Assembly: GCA_900553895.1 (NCBI GenBank)
Contig: USFB01000001.1
Coordinates: 67,707-131,706 of the forward strand
Direction of reading: 5' to 3'
Length of the DNA: 64,000 bases
From: an uncultured bacterium
GTDB lineage: Bacteria > Cyanobacteriota > Vampirovibrionia > Gastranaerophilales > Gastranaerophilaceae
Shown here one piece after another: positions 17,259 through 26,301 of the stretch. The position numbers and the translations under genes were made by a program. Numbering within the stretch: the first letter of the stretch is position 1; each line of letters opens with the position of its first letter. A model generated the notes under the pieces. That model made no database searches. It saw only the letters and a program-made list of their open reading frames with translations, and was not told the DNA's origin.

Positions 17259-17462
17259 ATGAACGAAAAAGAATTAAACGCTACAATGTCAGTTATCGCA
17301 GACCCAATCAAAAATGTTTATAAATTAGAAACAAGAAAAGACGTTGAAGAAATCCAAAGAATTTGTAGAATTTTCGCTATTTCTGAAAGACAAGCAAACA
17401 AACACAAAATGTTGTCAATCAAAAATTTAGCAACATTTAGACTTGTTTTGAGTAATAATTAA
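17259..17462 (+). CDS. Small protein of unknown function (67 aa)
   Basis: The protein is basic and helical (RKDVEEIQRICRIFAISERQANKHKM) and has no signal peptide. I do not recognise it. The gene looks real: AAGGAAG precedes the ATG, a promoter-like motif lies 40 bases upstream, and an intrinsic terminator follows directly. The middle part could be a small helix-turn-helix, though this is weak. Confidence 0.65.
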   Translation: MNEKELNATMSVIADPIKNVYKLETRKDVEEIQRICRIFAISERQANKHKMLSIKNLATFRLVLSNN

Positions 17463-17483
17463 GCTGGAATATGAATAAGTAGT

Positions 17484-17513
17484 ATCGTCATTGGGCTATT
17501 TCCCAATGGCGAT
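17484..17513 (+). terminator. Intrinsic terminator after the 67-aa gene
   Basis: ATCGTCATTGGG pairs with CCCAATGGCGAT (one G-T pair) around a six-base loop, followed by ATTTTTA. It isolates the 17259 gene from the next transcription unit. Confidence 0.85.
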
Positions 17514-17573
17514 ATTTTTATGTAAAGTTTTGTAAAGAATTAATGCTATTGTGAAATTTAGTTATTTTTAAAT

Positions 17574-17583
17574 ACTTTATATA
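17574..17583 (+). promoter_or_regulatory. Promoter-like ACTTTATATA motif
   Basis: This is the second copy of the ten-base motif, 39 bases before the ATG at 17613. Its flanks (AAAT before, TATGTAAGA after) match the first copy closely (AAAT before, TACATAAGA after). Confidence 0.5.
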
Positions 17584-17612
17584 TATGTAAGATTTAAAAA
17601 AGGTATAAGAAG

Positions 17613-18050
17613 ATGGCAAACACAGCAGCTTTATTAGGAAACTTATTAAATAAGAATGCAGACTATAACTATTATGCTATGCAACAAATATATTGGAACA
17701 ATATGTATGAAGCAAATAGCGCAAAACTTAGCAAACAAACTAAGTATGAAGAAAAGTGGGAAAGTGCATTTGATGATGCACAAAACGTTGATAAACAATG
17801 TAAAATCGGAAACACAACTTGGAAAGAAAAAGATCAAGTTTTGAGTGATGCACAAGCAGATGCTTATGCACACGCGAAAGTAAAAGAATACAATGAAAGT
17901 TTATCACTAGAATTAGCAGATTTAGACTTAGAATACGATACAATGAGAAATATGTATGATACTTTGATGCAAGAATTGCAATCTCAAAAAGAATCTGCAA
18001 AATCAGTTACTTCTACTGCAGCTCAAGATACAGGTTTATTACAATCATAA
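17613..18050 (+). CDS. Helical protein of unknown function (145 aa)
   Basis: This Gln-, Asn- and Tyr-rich, acidic helical protein starts MANTAALLGNLLNK and has no signal peptide or membrane helix. It contains a W-N-N-M-Y turn (YYAMQQIYWNNMYEAN) and several long amphipathic helices. The size and helical hairpin look recall small secreted substrates such as WXG-type proteins, but the WXG motif is missing, so I do not assign it. It shares its promoter-like motif with the preceding 67-aa gene. AAGGTATAAGAAG precedes the ATG. Confidence 0.6.
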   Translation: MANTAALLGNLLNKNADYNYYAMQQIYWNNMYEANSAKLSKQTKYEEKWESAFDDAQNVDKQCKIGNTTWKEKDQVLSDAQADAYAHAKVKEYNESLSLELADLDLEYDTMRNMYDTLMQELQSQKESAKSVTSTAAQDTGLLQS

Positions 18051-18079
18051 GATTAAGTCGAGGGGTTCACCCTCCTTAA

Positions 18080-18901
18080 TTAATAAACCTTTGAAGCATT
18101 GTACATTAAAGAAGCTATGGTCATTGGACCAACACCACCGGGAACCGGTGAAATATAACCGCAAGTTGATGATACTAAATCAAAATCCACATCACCGGTC
18201 AGTTTGCCGTTAGAATCTCTAAATATTCCAACGTCAACAACACAAGAATTTTTCTTAACCATCTTACATCTTACAATTTTTTTACCAACCGCAGATATTA
18301 CAATATCAGCGGTTTTTATTTTGTCTTGAATATCTTGTGTAAACGAATGACACATTGTAACAGTTGCATTGCGTTTTAGTAGAAGTTGAGCAATAGGCCT
18401 TCCAACAATATTAGAACGACCTACTACAACGGCCTCTTTGCCTTCTATTGGAATATTATATTCGTCTAAAAGCATCATTATACCTTGCGGTGTTGCAGGA
18501 TAAAAATAAGGTTCTAAACCGATAACCATTTTACCAACATTTTCAGGAGTGAAGCCGTCAACATCCTTCTTTGGAGAAATTGCTAAAATAACTTTATTTT
18601 TATCAATATGTTTAGGAAGTGGTAACTGAACCAAAACACCTGTAACATCACTATCATTGTTCAGTTTTTCAATAGTTTTAAGTAATTCTTCTTCTGAAAC
18701 ATCAGCACTCATTTCAATAACAGTAGATTTAATCCCGACTTTTTCCGCAGCTTTCTTTTTATTATTAACATAAATTTTGCTTGCAGGATTTTCGCCAACC
18801 AAAATTACAACAAGATGAGGTTGTTTATCTAATTTTGCAACCCTCTCTTTAACTTGCTCCAATATTTTTAAAGATAATGCTTTCCCGTCTAAAATTATCA
18901 T
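18080..18901 (-). CDS. folD: Methylene-THF dehydrogenase / methenyl-THF cyclohydrolase
   Basis: FolD interconverts 5,10-methylene-, methenyl- and 10-formyl-tetrahydrofolate with NADP, feeding purine and formyl-Met synthesis. The 273-residue protein has the catalytic Tyr44-x3-Lys48 (SKIYVNNKKKA), the QLPLPKHID substrate loop, the Rossmann motif VVVGRSNIVGRPIA and the C-terminal signature PVPGGVGPMTIASLM. It is about ten residues shorter than usual at the C-terminus, which is tolerable. Its ATG overlaps the TGA of the upstream CooC-like gene by four bases, so translation is coupled. Confidence 0.97.
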   Translation of the reverse strand: MIILDGKALSLKILEQVKERVAKLDKQPHLVVILVGENPASKIYVNNKKKAAEKVGIKSTVIEMSADVSEEELLKTIEKLNNDSDVTGVLVQLPLPKHIDKNKVILAISPKKDVDGFTPENVGKMVIGLEPYFYPATPQGIMMLLDEYNIPIEGKEAVVVGRSNIVGRPIAQLLLKRNATVTMCHSFTQDIQDKIKTADIVISAVGKKIVRCKMVKKNSCVVDVGIFRDSNGKLTGDVDFDLVSSTCGYISPVPGGVGPMTIASLMYNASKVY

Positions 18902-19650
18902 CTGTTCTCCTGAGGTAAATTTAATCTAAAATAAAACTGATTTAAAGCTTCTGATACAATTTCTGATTTTCTATCAACAACACCTGTTGCCAAGTGCTCA
19001 TCAAACGGAATACTGCCTAAAACTTCTACATCAGCGGTTTTTAGTTGTTCAGAAATAGCGTTCAAATCTTCGTTTTTAACTTTATTTATAACAACACCCA
19101 TTTGACCGCCAACAGCGTATTTAGCAGAAAATTCACTTATGCGTTTAGCAAGATTGATTGAATCAACAGTCGGGTTTGCAACAACAAGAGTCAAATCTAT
19201 ATCAGTATCTACAAGTTGGTTTAAGTATTTCAAATCAAATTCGCAATCAAAAAGCACAAAATCGTAACGTTCTATTAGCCTTTGGCAAGCGTCATTGATT
19301 TGACCTGTTATAGGGCATCTGCAATCTTTTGCCCCTACAAACCAAGAAGTAATAATATCAACGTTCTCGTTTAAAGGTTCAATAATGTCTTCCATTGCCC
19401 ATTCAACGTATTCATGCTTTGACATGCCTTCGGGAATACCTGTTTTGTATTCGTGTTTACCGCTTCTGATACCATAAATCGTATTTCTGATATCAAGTCC
19501 AAATGAGTGACCAAGTTCTGAAGTTAAATCATTATCAAATAATAAGATTGATTTTTCGGGGAAGTTTTTTTGTAAAACATTTAAAAACGCTTTTGTTAAA
19601 GTTGTTTTTCCACTTCCGCTTTTTCCTGTTATTGCTATTTTTATCGTCAA
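18898..19650 (-). CDS. CooC-type nickel-insertion/maturation ATPase
   Basis: The product (250 aa) starts MTIKIAITGKSGSGKTTLTK, a SIMIBI-class P-loop that keeps the deviant lysine after the first Gly. It has a C-R-C motif at residues 110-112 (GAKDCRCPIT), at the position where the carbon monoxide dehydrogenase maturation factor CooC carries its metal-binding Cys-x-Cys. VLFDCEFD and VVINKVKNED are also typical of the family. I chose TTG at 19650 because AAAAGAGG lies seven bases upstream; an upstream reading to 19719 would add unlikely residues. No CODH gene is in the window, so the client enzyme is unknown. Overlap with folD hints at one-carbon metabolism. Confidence 0.8.
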   Translation of the reverse strand: MTIKIAITGKSGSGKTTLTKAFLNVLQKNFPEKSILLFDNDLTSELGHSFGLDIRNTIYGIRSGKHEYKTGIPEGMSKHEYVEWAMEDIIEPLNENVDIITSWFVGAKDCRCPITGQINDACQRLIERYDFVLFDCEFDLKYLNQLVDTDIDLTLVVANPTVDSINLAKRISEFSAKYAVGGQMGVVINKVKNEDLNAISEQLKTADVEVLGSIPFDEHLATGVVDRKSEIVSEALNQFYFRLNLPQENR

Positions 19651-19777
19651 AATAATACCTCTTTTGTTTATTTTAACATGAAAATGGAAAGGTTTTAAAT
19701 TTGCTCCGCACAACCTCACTTGTCAGCACTACCGTCCGAGATAATTTTGAAAAGCATATACCTCTTTTAATAAGTTG

Positions 19778-19873
19778 AATTGCTTCGTCACTATAAAATG
19801 TTCCTCGCAATGACCGGGCGTTTGACTTCCAAGCGTGCCGTCATTGCGAAGGCGATTAGCCTGAAGCAATCCA
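19778..19873. repeat. Palindromic intergenic repeat (CGCAATGAC / GTCATTGCG type)
   Basis: Two imperfect half-elements face each other: AATTGCTTCGTCAC...CTCGCAATGACC on the left and GTCATTGCGAAGGCGATTAGCCTGAAGCAATCC on the right (written in parts 19839-19873). The element resembles the widespread GTCATTGCGAG...GAAGCAATCC intergenic repeats of many bacteria. A 19-base piece recurs at 702-720. It fills most of the ~300-base spacer between the CooC-like gene and the efflux operon, which holds no gene that I can see. Confidence 0.75.
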
Positions 19874-19912
19874 GCCTTTTAATAACTATTTTTATTGTAT
19901 TAAATAATTATT

Positions 19913-19933
19913 ATGGATAATAATGCTATCCAT
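19913..19933. terminator. Hairpin downstream of the efflux operon
   Basis: ATGGATA pairs with TATCCAT around a seven-base loop, 20 bases after the TolC-like stop in its direction of transcription. There is no strong T-run, so termination is only suggested. Confidence 0.35.
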
Positions 19934-19952
19934 GGAGGTTGTTTGCTTTATC

Positions 19953-21401
19953 TTATTTCTTCTTACCCTTCGTCTTCACTTTCGTATTCTTATTCAATTC
20001 AACTTCACCATTTGCAATATTTTTTCCAATAACTTTTTCTAAAGTTGCGCGAGCGGTATTATATTCATACATTGTTTGATAATACGTCAATTGTGCATTT
20101 TGATACTGAACTTGTGCCTCTTTAAGTTCAACAGGATTACCAACACCAACTTTATATCTGCCATAAGAAAGTTCATAGTTTTCTTTTGCCTGTTTCATTC
20201 CCAAAAACGCAACAGGAATTTTATTTTTCTTTTCTTTCAAAGAAAAATACGATTCTTGAACTTCATAGTAAATATTGTTTTTTGTATTAATTGCATTTGC
20301 TTGTTCTTTTGAGTGTAAAGCTTTTGCTTCTTTGATTTCATTTTTAATCAACATTCCATTAATAGTCGGAAAATTCAAATATCCACCGAAATTATAACCA
20401 TAGTTAGAAGCAGGAGTTCTACCACCGACTTGGAATTGTCCTTCAACACTCAATTGTGGAAAATACGATTTCTTGACCAATTTAACGTTTTGACGAGCTT
20501 CTTCTACCTTAACTTCCGCCAATTGAAATTCTGGACGTGATTCTTGTGCAATCTTTATTGCAGATTCCAAAGTTACATCACAAGGTTCGTATCTTAAACA
20601 CTCATTAATTTTATATTTGTTAAAATACGGTAAACCCATCGCATTATTTAATTTTGCCATAGCAATATCAACAGCATTTTCAGCCTGAATTAATGTCAAT
20701 TTAGCGTTTGATAAATTAACTTCCGCTATCGTTACATCAACCTTTGGTTTTGTACCGACAGTATAAAACGCTTTTGCTTGATCATAAAATGCAGAATATT
20801 TAGCAACCATATCTTCTGCAACTTTCTTGGCTTCAATCGCATATTGAAGGCTGTAATAAGACTTTTTAACTTCACAAATCACATCATTTACGGTGCCTGT
20901 CAAAGTGATTTTATAGCCTTGATTATCTAACTTTCTTATTGTAACTTGGTTTTGAGTCACACCAAAGTCATAAAGCATTTGAGAAGCACTGATTTGCCCC
21001 AATACAAAGTAGTTGAACACCAAATTTTGTCTGAATACGTCTGACAATTGAAGTTGTCTTATTCTGGTGTAACCTGTTTGCCAACCAAATTGAGGAAAAT
21101 AAGACGCCCATGCCTGCCTTATTCTATAATCAGACGCGAATACATCCTGCATAGCCGCTTGTATTCGAGGATTGTTACCCAAAGCAAATTTTAAACATTC
21201 TTCCAGTGAAATATCAATTGAGTTTTCTACTCCACCTTTAATCACGGCAACGTCATCAGCTTTTGGCTCAACATCTTTACTGTCAGGATATTCCTCTTGT
21301 TTAATTTTATTACCCAAATCATCTTTGTGCCAAAAAGCAGCATAAGAAGGTACTTGAGCTAAAAATTGAACAATTAAAAATGTAGCAATTAATTTTTTCA
21401 T
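19953..21401 (-). CDS. TolC-family outer membrane efflux channel
   Basis: A signal peptide (MKKLIATFLIVQFLAQVPSYA) is followed by two tandem OEP repeats. Motifs include ISLEECLKFALGNNPRIQAA and, in the second half, ESRPEFQLAEVKVEEARQNV plus YELSYGRYKVGVGNPVELKEAQ. The 482-residue length fits a TolC/OprM-type trimeric barrel with a periplasmic tunnel. No lipobox Cys is seen at the signal cleavage site. It is the last gene of the efflux operon, and its ATG overlaps the RND stop. The highly basic C-terminal tail (KTKGKKK) is unremarkable. Confidence 0.95.
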   Translation of the reverse strand: MKKLIATFLIVQFLAQVPSYAAFWHKDDLGNKIKQEEYPDSKDVEPKADDVAVIKGGVENSIDISLEECLKFALGNNPRIQAAMQDVFASDYRIRQAWASYFPQFGWQTGYTRIRQLQLSDVFRQNLVFNYFVLGQISASQMLYDFGVTQNQVTIRKLDNQGYKITLTGTVNDVICEVKKSYYSLQYAIEAKKVAEDMVAKYSAFYDQAKAFYTVGTKPKVDVTIAEVNLSNAKLTLIQAENAVDIAMAKLNNAMGLPYFNKYKINECLRYEPCDVTLESAIKIAQESRPEFQLAEVKVEEARQNVKLVKKSYFPQLSVEGQFQVGGRTPASNYGYNFGGYLNFPTINGMLIKNEIKEAKALHSKEQANAINTKNNIYYEVQESYFSLKEKKNKIPVAFLGMKQAKENYELSYGRYKVGVGNPVELKEAQVQYQNAQLTYYQTMYEYNTARATLEKVIGKNIANGEVELNKNTKVKTKGKKK

Positions 21402-24400
21402 TTTGCTCTACCTTCCTTTTTAGCTTTTAAATAAGCAGCTGATTTTTCTTTCATTCTATTTATCATAACAAAAAATGCCGGAACTAATATACTACCCAAG
21501 AAGGCAACAGCCATCATACCACCGAATACAGAAACCCCGATTGAGTGACGGCTGCCTGCACCTGCGCCTTTTGCAAACACAAGAGGTAATAAACCTAAGA
21601 TGAACGCAATATTTGTCATCATAACCGCTCTGAAACGAAGTTTTGCAGCTTGCATCGCAGCTTCAATATAATTTAATCCATCCTTCTCCATCGCATCTTT
21701 TGCAAACTCTACAATCAAGATTGCTTGTTTTGTACTCAAACCGATTAACATAACCAAACCAACCTGAGCGTAGATATCAAGCGATAGACCTGATATATAT
21801 TGGAAGAACAATGCGCCTAAAAGAGCAACCGGCGAAATTAAAAGTACGGCAATCGGTAATGTCCAGCTTTCGTATAATGCTACAAGGAACAAATAAACGA
21901 AAGTTAAAGCCATTGCCAAAATTGGTCCGATTTGACCTGCGGATTTTTGTTCTTGTAAAGAAGTACCTGACCAAGCATAGTCCATATCTTTAGGTAAAAC
22001 TTTATCAGAAATTTCTGACATAGCTTTCATAGCGTCACCTGAACTTACACCGCTTGCAGGGTTCCCGTTAATAGTTATAGCAGGATACATGTTAAAACGA
22101 GAGAGCATATAAGGTCCAACGATGTTTTCTGTTGTTATTACAGAAGATATCGGAAGCATTTTACCCGAATTGTTTTTAACATAAATCTTGCTTATATCAC
22201 CCAATGTAGCACGATATGGCGCATCAGCCTGCATGTATACACGATAAACTCTACCAAACTTGTTAAAGTCGTTTACATAAGTTGCACCGAATTGAGCCGC
22301 TAAAGTGCTATATATTTCAGTTATTGAAACTCCTTGAGCTAAAGCTTTTTCTTCATTAATTTTTACTACAACTTGCGGTAGCGAAGAAGTAAATGACGTA
22401 TATAAGCTGGAGAAAGCAGAATCCTGTCTTGCAACTTGTAATAAATTTTGAACCTGTGCAAATAATTCGTCTGCGGTTCTATCACCCTTATCTAAAAGTT
22501 GATATTCAAAACCGCCATACATACCCATGCCGGAAATTGCAGGTGGTTGTGATACAAACGAAGTTGCTTCCGGATATTTACCAATAATTTTATTTGCTTG
22601 TGAAGTTATACTGCTTACGGATAACTTTGAAGATTTTCTCTTAGACCATGGTTCTAATTTCAAAATCATAAATGCCGAATTTTCGCCCTTCATACCGTTA
22701 ATTTGCATTATTGAAGCAATCCCCGGTATATTTGCAAACTCTTTGCTCATTTTATCAACAACGTTAGCTGTTCTTGTCAAAGTTGCACCGTCTTGTAATT
22801 GAACCATTACAAACAAAGCGCCTCTGTCTTCATCCGGCAAAAATCCTGTTGGAGTCAATTTAAACATGATAAATATTGCAAAAATAACACTAATAAGAAC
22901 TCTTAAAGTCTTTTTCGGTGAAGCAACAAAATAATGTACAGTTTCTAAATATTTAGTTCTAACCCCGTTAAACCAATCCTCAAATTTTTGAATAAATTCA
23001 AAGTCTGTTTTTTCTTCACCTGATTTCAGAATCAGTGAACAAAGAGCAGGAGAAAGAGTTAAAGCAACGACGGTCGATAAACCGATTGAAGTTGCAATAC
23101 AAACTGCAAACTGTCTGTACATCTGTCCTGTAATACCACTCATAAAGGATACGGGAACAAATACCGCCATTAATACAAGAGAAGTTGCAACAACAGCGCC
23201 GAAAACTTCTTGCATAGTTATTTCAGTAGCATCTTTCGGCGATTTACCTTCTTGAATGTGTCTTTGGGTGTTTTCCAATACTACAATAGCATCATCAACA
23301 ACCAAACCTACCGCAAGTACCAAGCCAAATAAGATTAACAAGTTAATTGAGAATCCCATTAATGCCATAAATATAAACACACCAATCAATGAAACAGGAA
23401 TTGCACAGAATGGAATGAATGCTGCGCGCGCAGTTCCCAAGAATAAATACGTTACTGCACTTACAAGAGCAATCGCAAGTATAATTGCACTAACTACCTC
23501 GTGAATAGATTCTCTTACGAATTCTGTTGTATCATATTGAGTTGCATAATCCATGTCACTTGGGAATTTCTTACTCAAAGTTTTCATTTTTTTCTGAATT
23601 TGATTTACCAAGTCAATTGTATTAGCTTCCGGCAACTGCGAAATAGCAATAACAGCAATATCACTACCATCAGCAGATACGGCTGATGCATAGTTTTCAG
23701 CACCTAATTCTACACGCGCAACATCTTTAAGTTTTACGTTTGAACCATCTCGATTTGATTTAACGACAATGTTTTCAAACTCTTCAACATCCTTCAATCT
23801 TCCTTTTGTCCTTAATGTAAATTTCATCATTTGAGGACTTTCCATAGGTTCAACACCAATATTTCCCGCAGGAGATTGTGTGTTTTGAGATGTTATCGCA
23901 CTATTAATTTCGCTTGCAGAAACACCTAAACTAGCCATTTTATCGGGTTTCAGCCAAACTCGCATTGAATAATCGCCTGCACCGAAAACTTGAACCTGAC
24001 CACAGCCTTTAGTACGAGCTAGCTCATCTTTTAAATATAAAGTCGCGTAATTGGCTAAAAATAATGAATTATACGTACCGTTTGGAGAAGAAAGGGCTAA
24101 GTATAAACATCCTGCACCACCCGTAGATTTTTTAACAGTCAAACCATACCGCTTAACTTCTTCCGGCAATCTCGGCTGAACCAATTGTAATTGGTTCTGA
24201 ACGTTAACCAGAGCCATGTCAGGGTCTGCACCGACATCAAAATACAAAGTCAATTGGTAAGAACCATTCTTTGATTCTGATGACATATAAAGCATGTCTT
24301 GAATACCGTTCAGTTGTAATTCTACCGGTGCTGCAATCGTTGATGCGATTACATCAGAACTGGCACCGCTGTATGTAGCGTTTACAATAACCTGCGGTGG

Positions 24401-24520
24401 CGTAATTGAAGGATACTCCTCCAATGGTAGAGTTGTTAGAGATATCAAACCCGCTAAAATAATCGCTAATGAGATTACAATAGACAGTTTTGGTCGTTTT
24501 ATAAATAAATTACCTGCCAT
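21398..24520 (-). CDS. RND-type HAE1 efflux pump inner membrane transporter (AcrB-like)
   Basis: The 1040-residue protein has the AcrB plan: N-terminal NLFIKRPKLSIVISLAIILAG, twelve membrane helices and two large periplasmic loops. The proton relay in helix 4 carries the paired Asp (LAVGLVVDDAIVVLEN). QLNGIQDMLYMSS and the GQMYRQFAVCIATSIGLST segment are family hallmarks. It exports drugs or metabolites by proton exchange, with the adaptor and TolC-like channel encoded on either side (overlaps of a few bases). No transcriptional regulator is adjacent, so control of the operon is not visible. Confidence 0.97.
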   Translation of the reverse strand: MAGNLFIKRPKLSIVISLAIILAGLISLTTLPLEEYPSITPPQVIVNATYSGASSDVIASTIAAPVELQLNGIQDMLYMSSESKNGSYQLTLYFDVGADPDMALVNVQNQLQLVQPRLPEEVKRYGLTVKKSTGGAGCLYLALSSPNGTYNSLFLANYATLYLKDELARTKGCGQVQVFGAGDYSMRVWLKPDKMASLGVSASEINSAITSQNTQSPAGNIGVEPMESPQMMKFTLRTKGRLKDVEEFENIVVKSNRDGSNVKLKDVARVELGAENYASAVSADGSDIAVIAISQLPEANTIDLVNQIQKKMKTLSKKFPSDMDYATQYDTTEFVRESIHEVVSAIILAIALVSAVTYLFLGTARAAFIPFCAIPVSLIGVFIFMALMGFSINLLILFGLVLAVGLVVDDAIVVLENTQRHIQEGKSPKDATEITMQEVFGAVVATSLVLMAVFVPVSFMSGITGQMYRQFAVCIATSIGLSTVVALTLSPALCSLILKSGEEKTDFEFIQKFEDWFNGVRTKYLETVHYFVASPKKTLRVLISVIFAIFIMFKLTPTGFLPDEDRGALFVMVQLQDGATLTRTANVVDKMSKEFANIPGIASIMQINGMKGENSAFMILKLEPWSKRKSSKLSVSSITSQANKIIGKYPEATSFVSQPPAISGMGMYGGFEYQLLDKGDRTADELFAQVQNLLQVARQDSAFSSLYTSFTSSLPQVVVKINEEKALAQGVSITEIYSTLAAQFGATYVNDFNKFGRVYRVYMQADAPYRATLGDISKIYVKNNSGKMLPISSVITTENIVGPYMLSRFNMYPAITINGNPASGVSSGDAMKAMSEISDKVLPKDMDYAWSGTSLQEQKSAGQIGPILAMALTFVYLFLVALYESWTLPIAVLLISPVALLGALFFQYISGLSLDIYAQVGLVMLIGLSTKQAILIVEFAKDAMEKDGLNYIEAAMQAAKLRFRAVMMTNIAFILGLLPLVFAKGAGAGSRHSIGVSVFGGMMAVAFLGSILVPAFFVMINRMKEKSAAYLKAKKEGRAK

Positions 24521-25722
24521 TATTTTCCTTTAATCAATCTTTTTACTTTATTTGTTGCACGTTGAAATAAGCTTACTTTCTTTTGAGTCGCTTGTTCTTC
24601 AATCCTTTCCACAATTCTTACGGGACGTCCTTGTATAACTTTTTGAATACCTCCCGTAATAATTCTGTCACCTACATTAACACCTGAAGAAACAAGCCAT
24701 TTGCCGTTATCTTCACCCATTGTTTTAATATAAGTCATTTTTGGTAAATTATCCTTATCAAGAATGTACAAATAGCGTCCTTCTTGGTTTTCCATAGTTG
24801 CCTCTTGAGGAACAACAGCTACTTTATCTTTGTTTTTAGTATAAAGAATTACGCGCCCAAAATCACCTTGAATTAAAGAATCGTCAGGATTTGGGAAAGT
24901 TGCTCTCATTGTAATTGTACCGGTTGAATCATCAATTTTGTTATCATGAAAATCTTGAACACCTTTAAATTTGTACTTTTCACCTGAACTAAAAATAAAT
25001 TCAACATCTCTATTTACGTTTGCTGTTTTATCAATTCTAACAAGCTCTGCATAATCTTTTGATTCCAATGGGAAGGTTATATACATCGGATCAGAACTGT
25101 TAATGGTTGTTAAAGCCCCGCTATTCATTGAAACATAGTTACCAACAGTTACGGAAATAATTCCGACACGTCCGTTCACAGGAGATTTAACTTTTGTGTA
25201 ACCTAAATTTCTTTGAGTATCACGGTAAGCACTTTGAGCATTCGCAACCTGCGCTCTATAAGCATCTCTCTGAGATAAAATGCTATCATAATCAGAACGA
25301 GCTATATAATCATTTTGTACAAGTTCTTTATAACGTTTTAACTGCTTGTCATAATAAGCATATTGAGACTGCGCATTATCTAAATTCGCCTTAGCTTGAT
25401 TTGCTGCATATTGATATTGTTGAGGTTCAATCTCAAATAACAATTGACCTGCTTTTACATAATCGCCTTCTTTAAAGTAACTTTTAGTTAAATATCCGCT
25501 AATACGCGCTAAAACATCAACTCTATATTTTGCAACAACTCTTGCAGTAGCAGTAAATTGACGTTGAACTTCTTCTGAGCCGACTGTAGTAACCGTAACT
25601 GCCGGTGTGCCCATCATAGCACGTTGTTTAGCAGTTTTCATTTTATCCATATTAGATAAAAACATTCTGCCTAAAATTAGCGCAAGTACTACTAGTACAA
25701 TGATTATAATATTTTTTCTCAT
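24520..25722 (-). CDS. RND efflux periplasmic adaptor (membrane fusion protein)
   Basis: This AcrA/MexA-type adaptor begins MRKNIIIIVLVVLALILG, an uncleaved anchor. It has the lipoyl/hairpin region (VDVLARISGYLTKSYFKEGDYVKAGQLLFEIE), a coiled-coil hairpin, the second lipoyl half (KVKSPVNGRVGIISVTVGNYV) and a beta-barrel with the C-terminal domain (GVNVGDRIITGG). I chose ATG 25722 because GGAGAGAGA sits right before it; an upstream reading to 25839 adds a Cys/Phe-rich stretch unlike any adaptor. Its stop overlaps the pump's ATG (TAATG). It is the first gene of the operon. Confidence 0.95.
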   Translation of the reverse strand: MRKNIIIIVLVVLALILGRMFLSNMDKMKTAKQRAMMGTPAVTVTTVGSEEVQRQFTATARVVAKYRVDVLARISGYLTKSYFKEGDYVKAGQLLFEIEPQQYQYAANQAKANLDNAQSQYAYYDKQLKRYKELVQNDYIARSDYDSILSQRDAYRAQVANAQSAYRDTQRNLGYTKVKSPVNGRVGIISVTVGNYVSMNSGALTTINSSDPMYITFPLESKDYAELVRIDKTANVNRDVEFIFSSGEKYKFKGVQDFHDNKIDDSTGTITMRATFPNPDDSLIQGDFGRVILYTKNKDKVAVVPQEATMENQEGRYLYILDKDNLPKMTYIKTMGEDNGKWLVSSGVNVGDRIITGGIQKVIQGRPVRIVERIEEQATQKKVSLFQRATNKVKRLIKGK

Positions 25723-25865
25723 TCTCTCTCCATAAATACTGGTTTTACATATCCTTGTATTTATTTTACACCAAAAAATAAATACAAAGATATGTTTAAT
25801 TTTAAACACGATTTTAACAAAAAGTTGTTTTTGAATCAAGACACCAGTTGGAGAAAATTATAATA

Positions 25866-25899
25866 AAAAAGCACTCAATTATTACATTGAGTGCTTTTT
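25866..25899 (-). terminator. Terminator of the small exported protein gene
   Basis: AAAAAGCACTCAAT and ATTGAGTGCTTTTT form a perfect 14-base stem with a six-base loop, 20 bases after the 25919 gene stop. Read leftwards, it is followed by a T-rich tail. Confidence 0.9.
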
Positions 25900-25918
25900 A
25901 TTACTTATTATTAACATT

Positions 25919-26230
25919 TTATTTTTTCAATGATTTCCAATAATTAGCTTCTGATTGGATAGCATTTTTAGTAGCTTCGTGTCTTGCTTTAGCCTCTTTT
26001 TGTTGTTGTTCTATTTTAGCTTTACGAGCTTCTTGTTGTTTTTTGTATTCTGCTTGTTTTTGAGCATTTGCTTTTTGTTGTGCTTCTGCTCTTGCATTCA
26101 ATTCTTTTTCTTTAGTTGTAATAGGTGCTAACTTTTTGTCTACATAATTTTGTAATCTTGATTCAGCTGCTGATACTGCCAAAGTTGAAGTCAAGGCGAT
26201 TAACATTAAAACTGATAGTAATTTTTTCAT
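25919..26230 (-). CDS. Small exported Lys/Glu/Gln/Ala-rich helical protein
   Basis: The 103-residue product has a signal peptide (MKKLLSVLMLIALTSTLAVSAAES). The rest is highly charged, a long predicted helix rich in K, A, Q and E (AEAQQKANAQKQAEYKKQQ). I do not recognise the family. Composition suggests a periplasmic coiled coil. AAGGAG lies upstream of the ATG and a strong terminator follows, so it is a single-gene unit, divergent from the glycosyltransferase gene. Confidence 0.75.
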   Translation of the reverse strand: MKKLLSVLMLIALTSTLAVSAAESRLQNYVDKKLAPITTKEKELNARAEAQQKANAQKQAEYKKQQEARKAKIEQQQKEAKARHEATKNAIQSEANYWKSLKK

Positions 26231-26289
26231 TTTAAAACTCCTTTCTTATGCATATGAGAATTTTAAAATACTTTTTTTTATTTTTCAAG

Positions 26290-26295
26290 TATAAT
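26290..26295 (+). promoter_or_regulatory. TATAAT box seven bases before an ATG
   Basis: A perfect -10 hexamer ends seven bases before the glycosyltransferase ATG at 26302, where transcription would begin at the start codon itself. No Shine-Dalgarno sequence precedes that ATG. No good -35 is seen. Confidence 0.45.
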
Positions 26296-26301
26296 ATTAA
26301 T

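Noticed and set aside
17656..18000. Alternative frames inside the 17613 gene
   Set aside because: The 145-codon frame has the start signal and balanced composition; frames at 17656-17844 (+), 17646-17873 (-) and 17740-18000 (-) lack both.
19651..19719. N-terminal extension of the CooC-type ATPase
   Set aside because: AAAAGAGG is placed for the TTG at 19650, and the P-loop would normally lie within the first dozen residues.
25723..25839. N-terminal extension of the RND adaptor
   Set aside because: The added residues are unlike any adaptor, and a clear GGAGAGAGA precedes the internal ATG at 25722.
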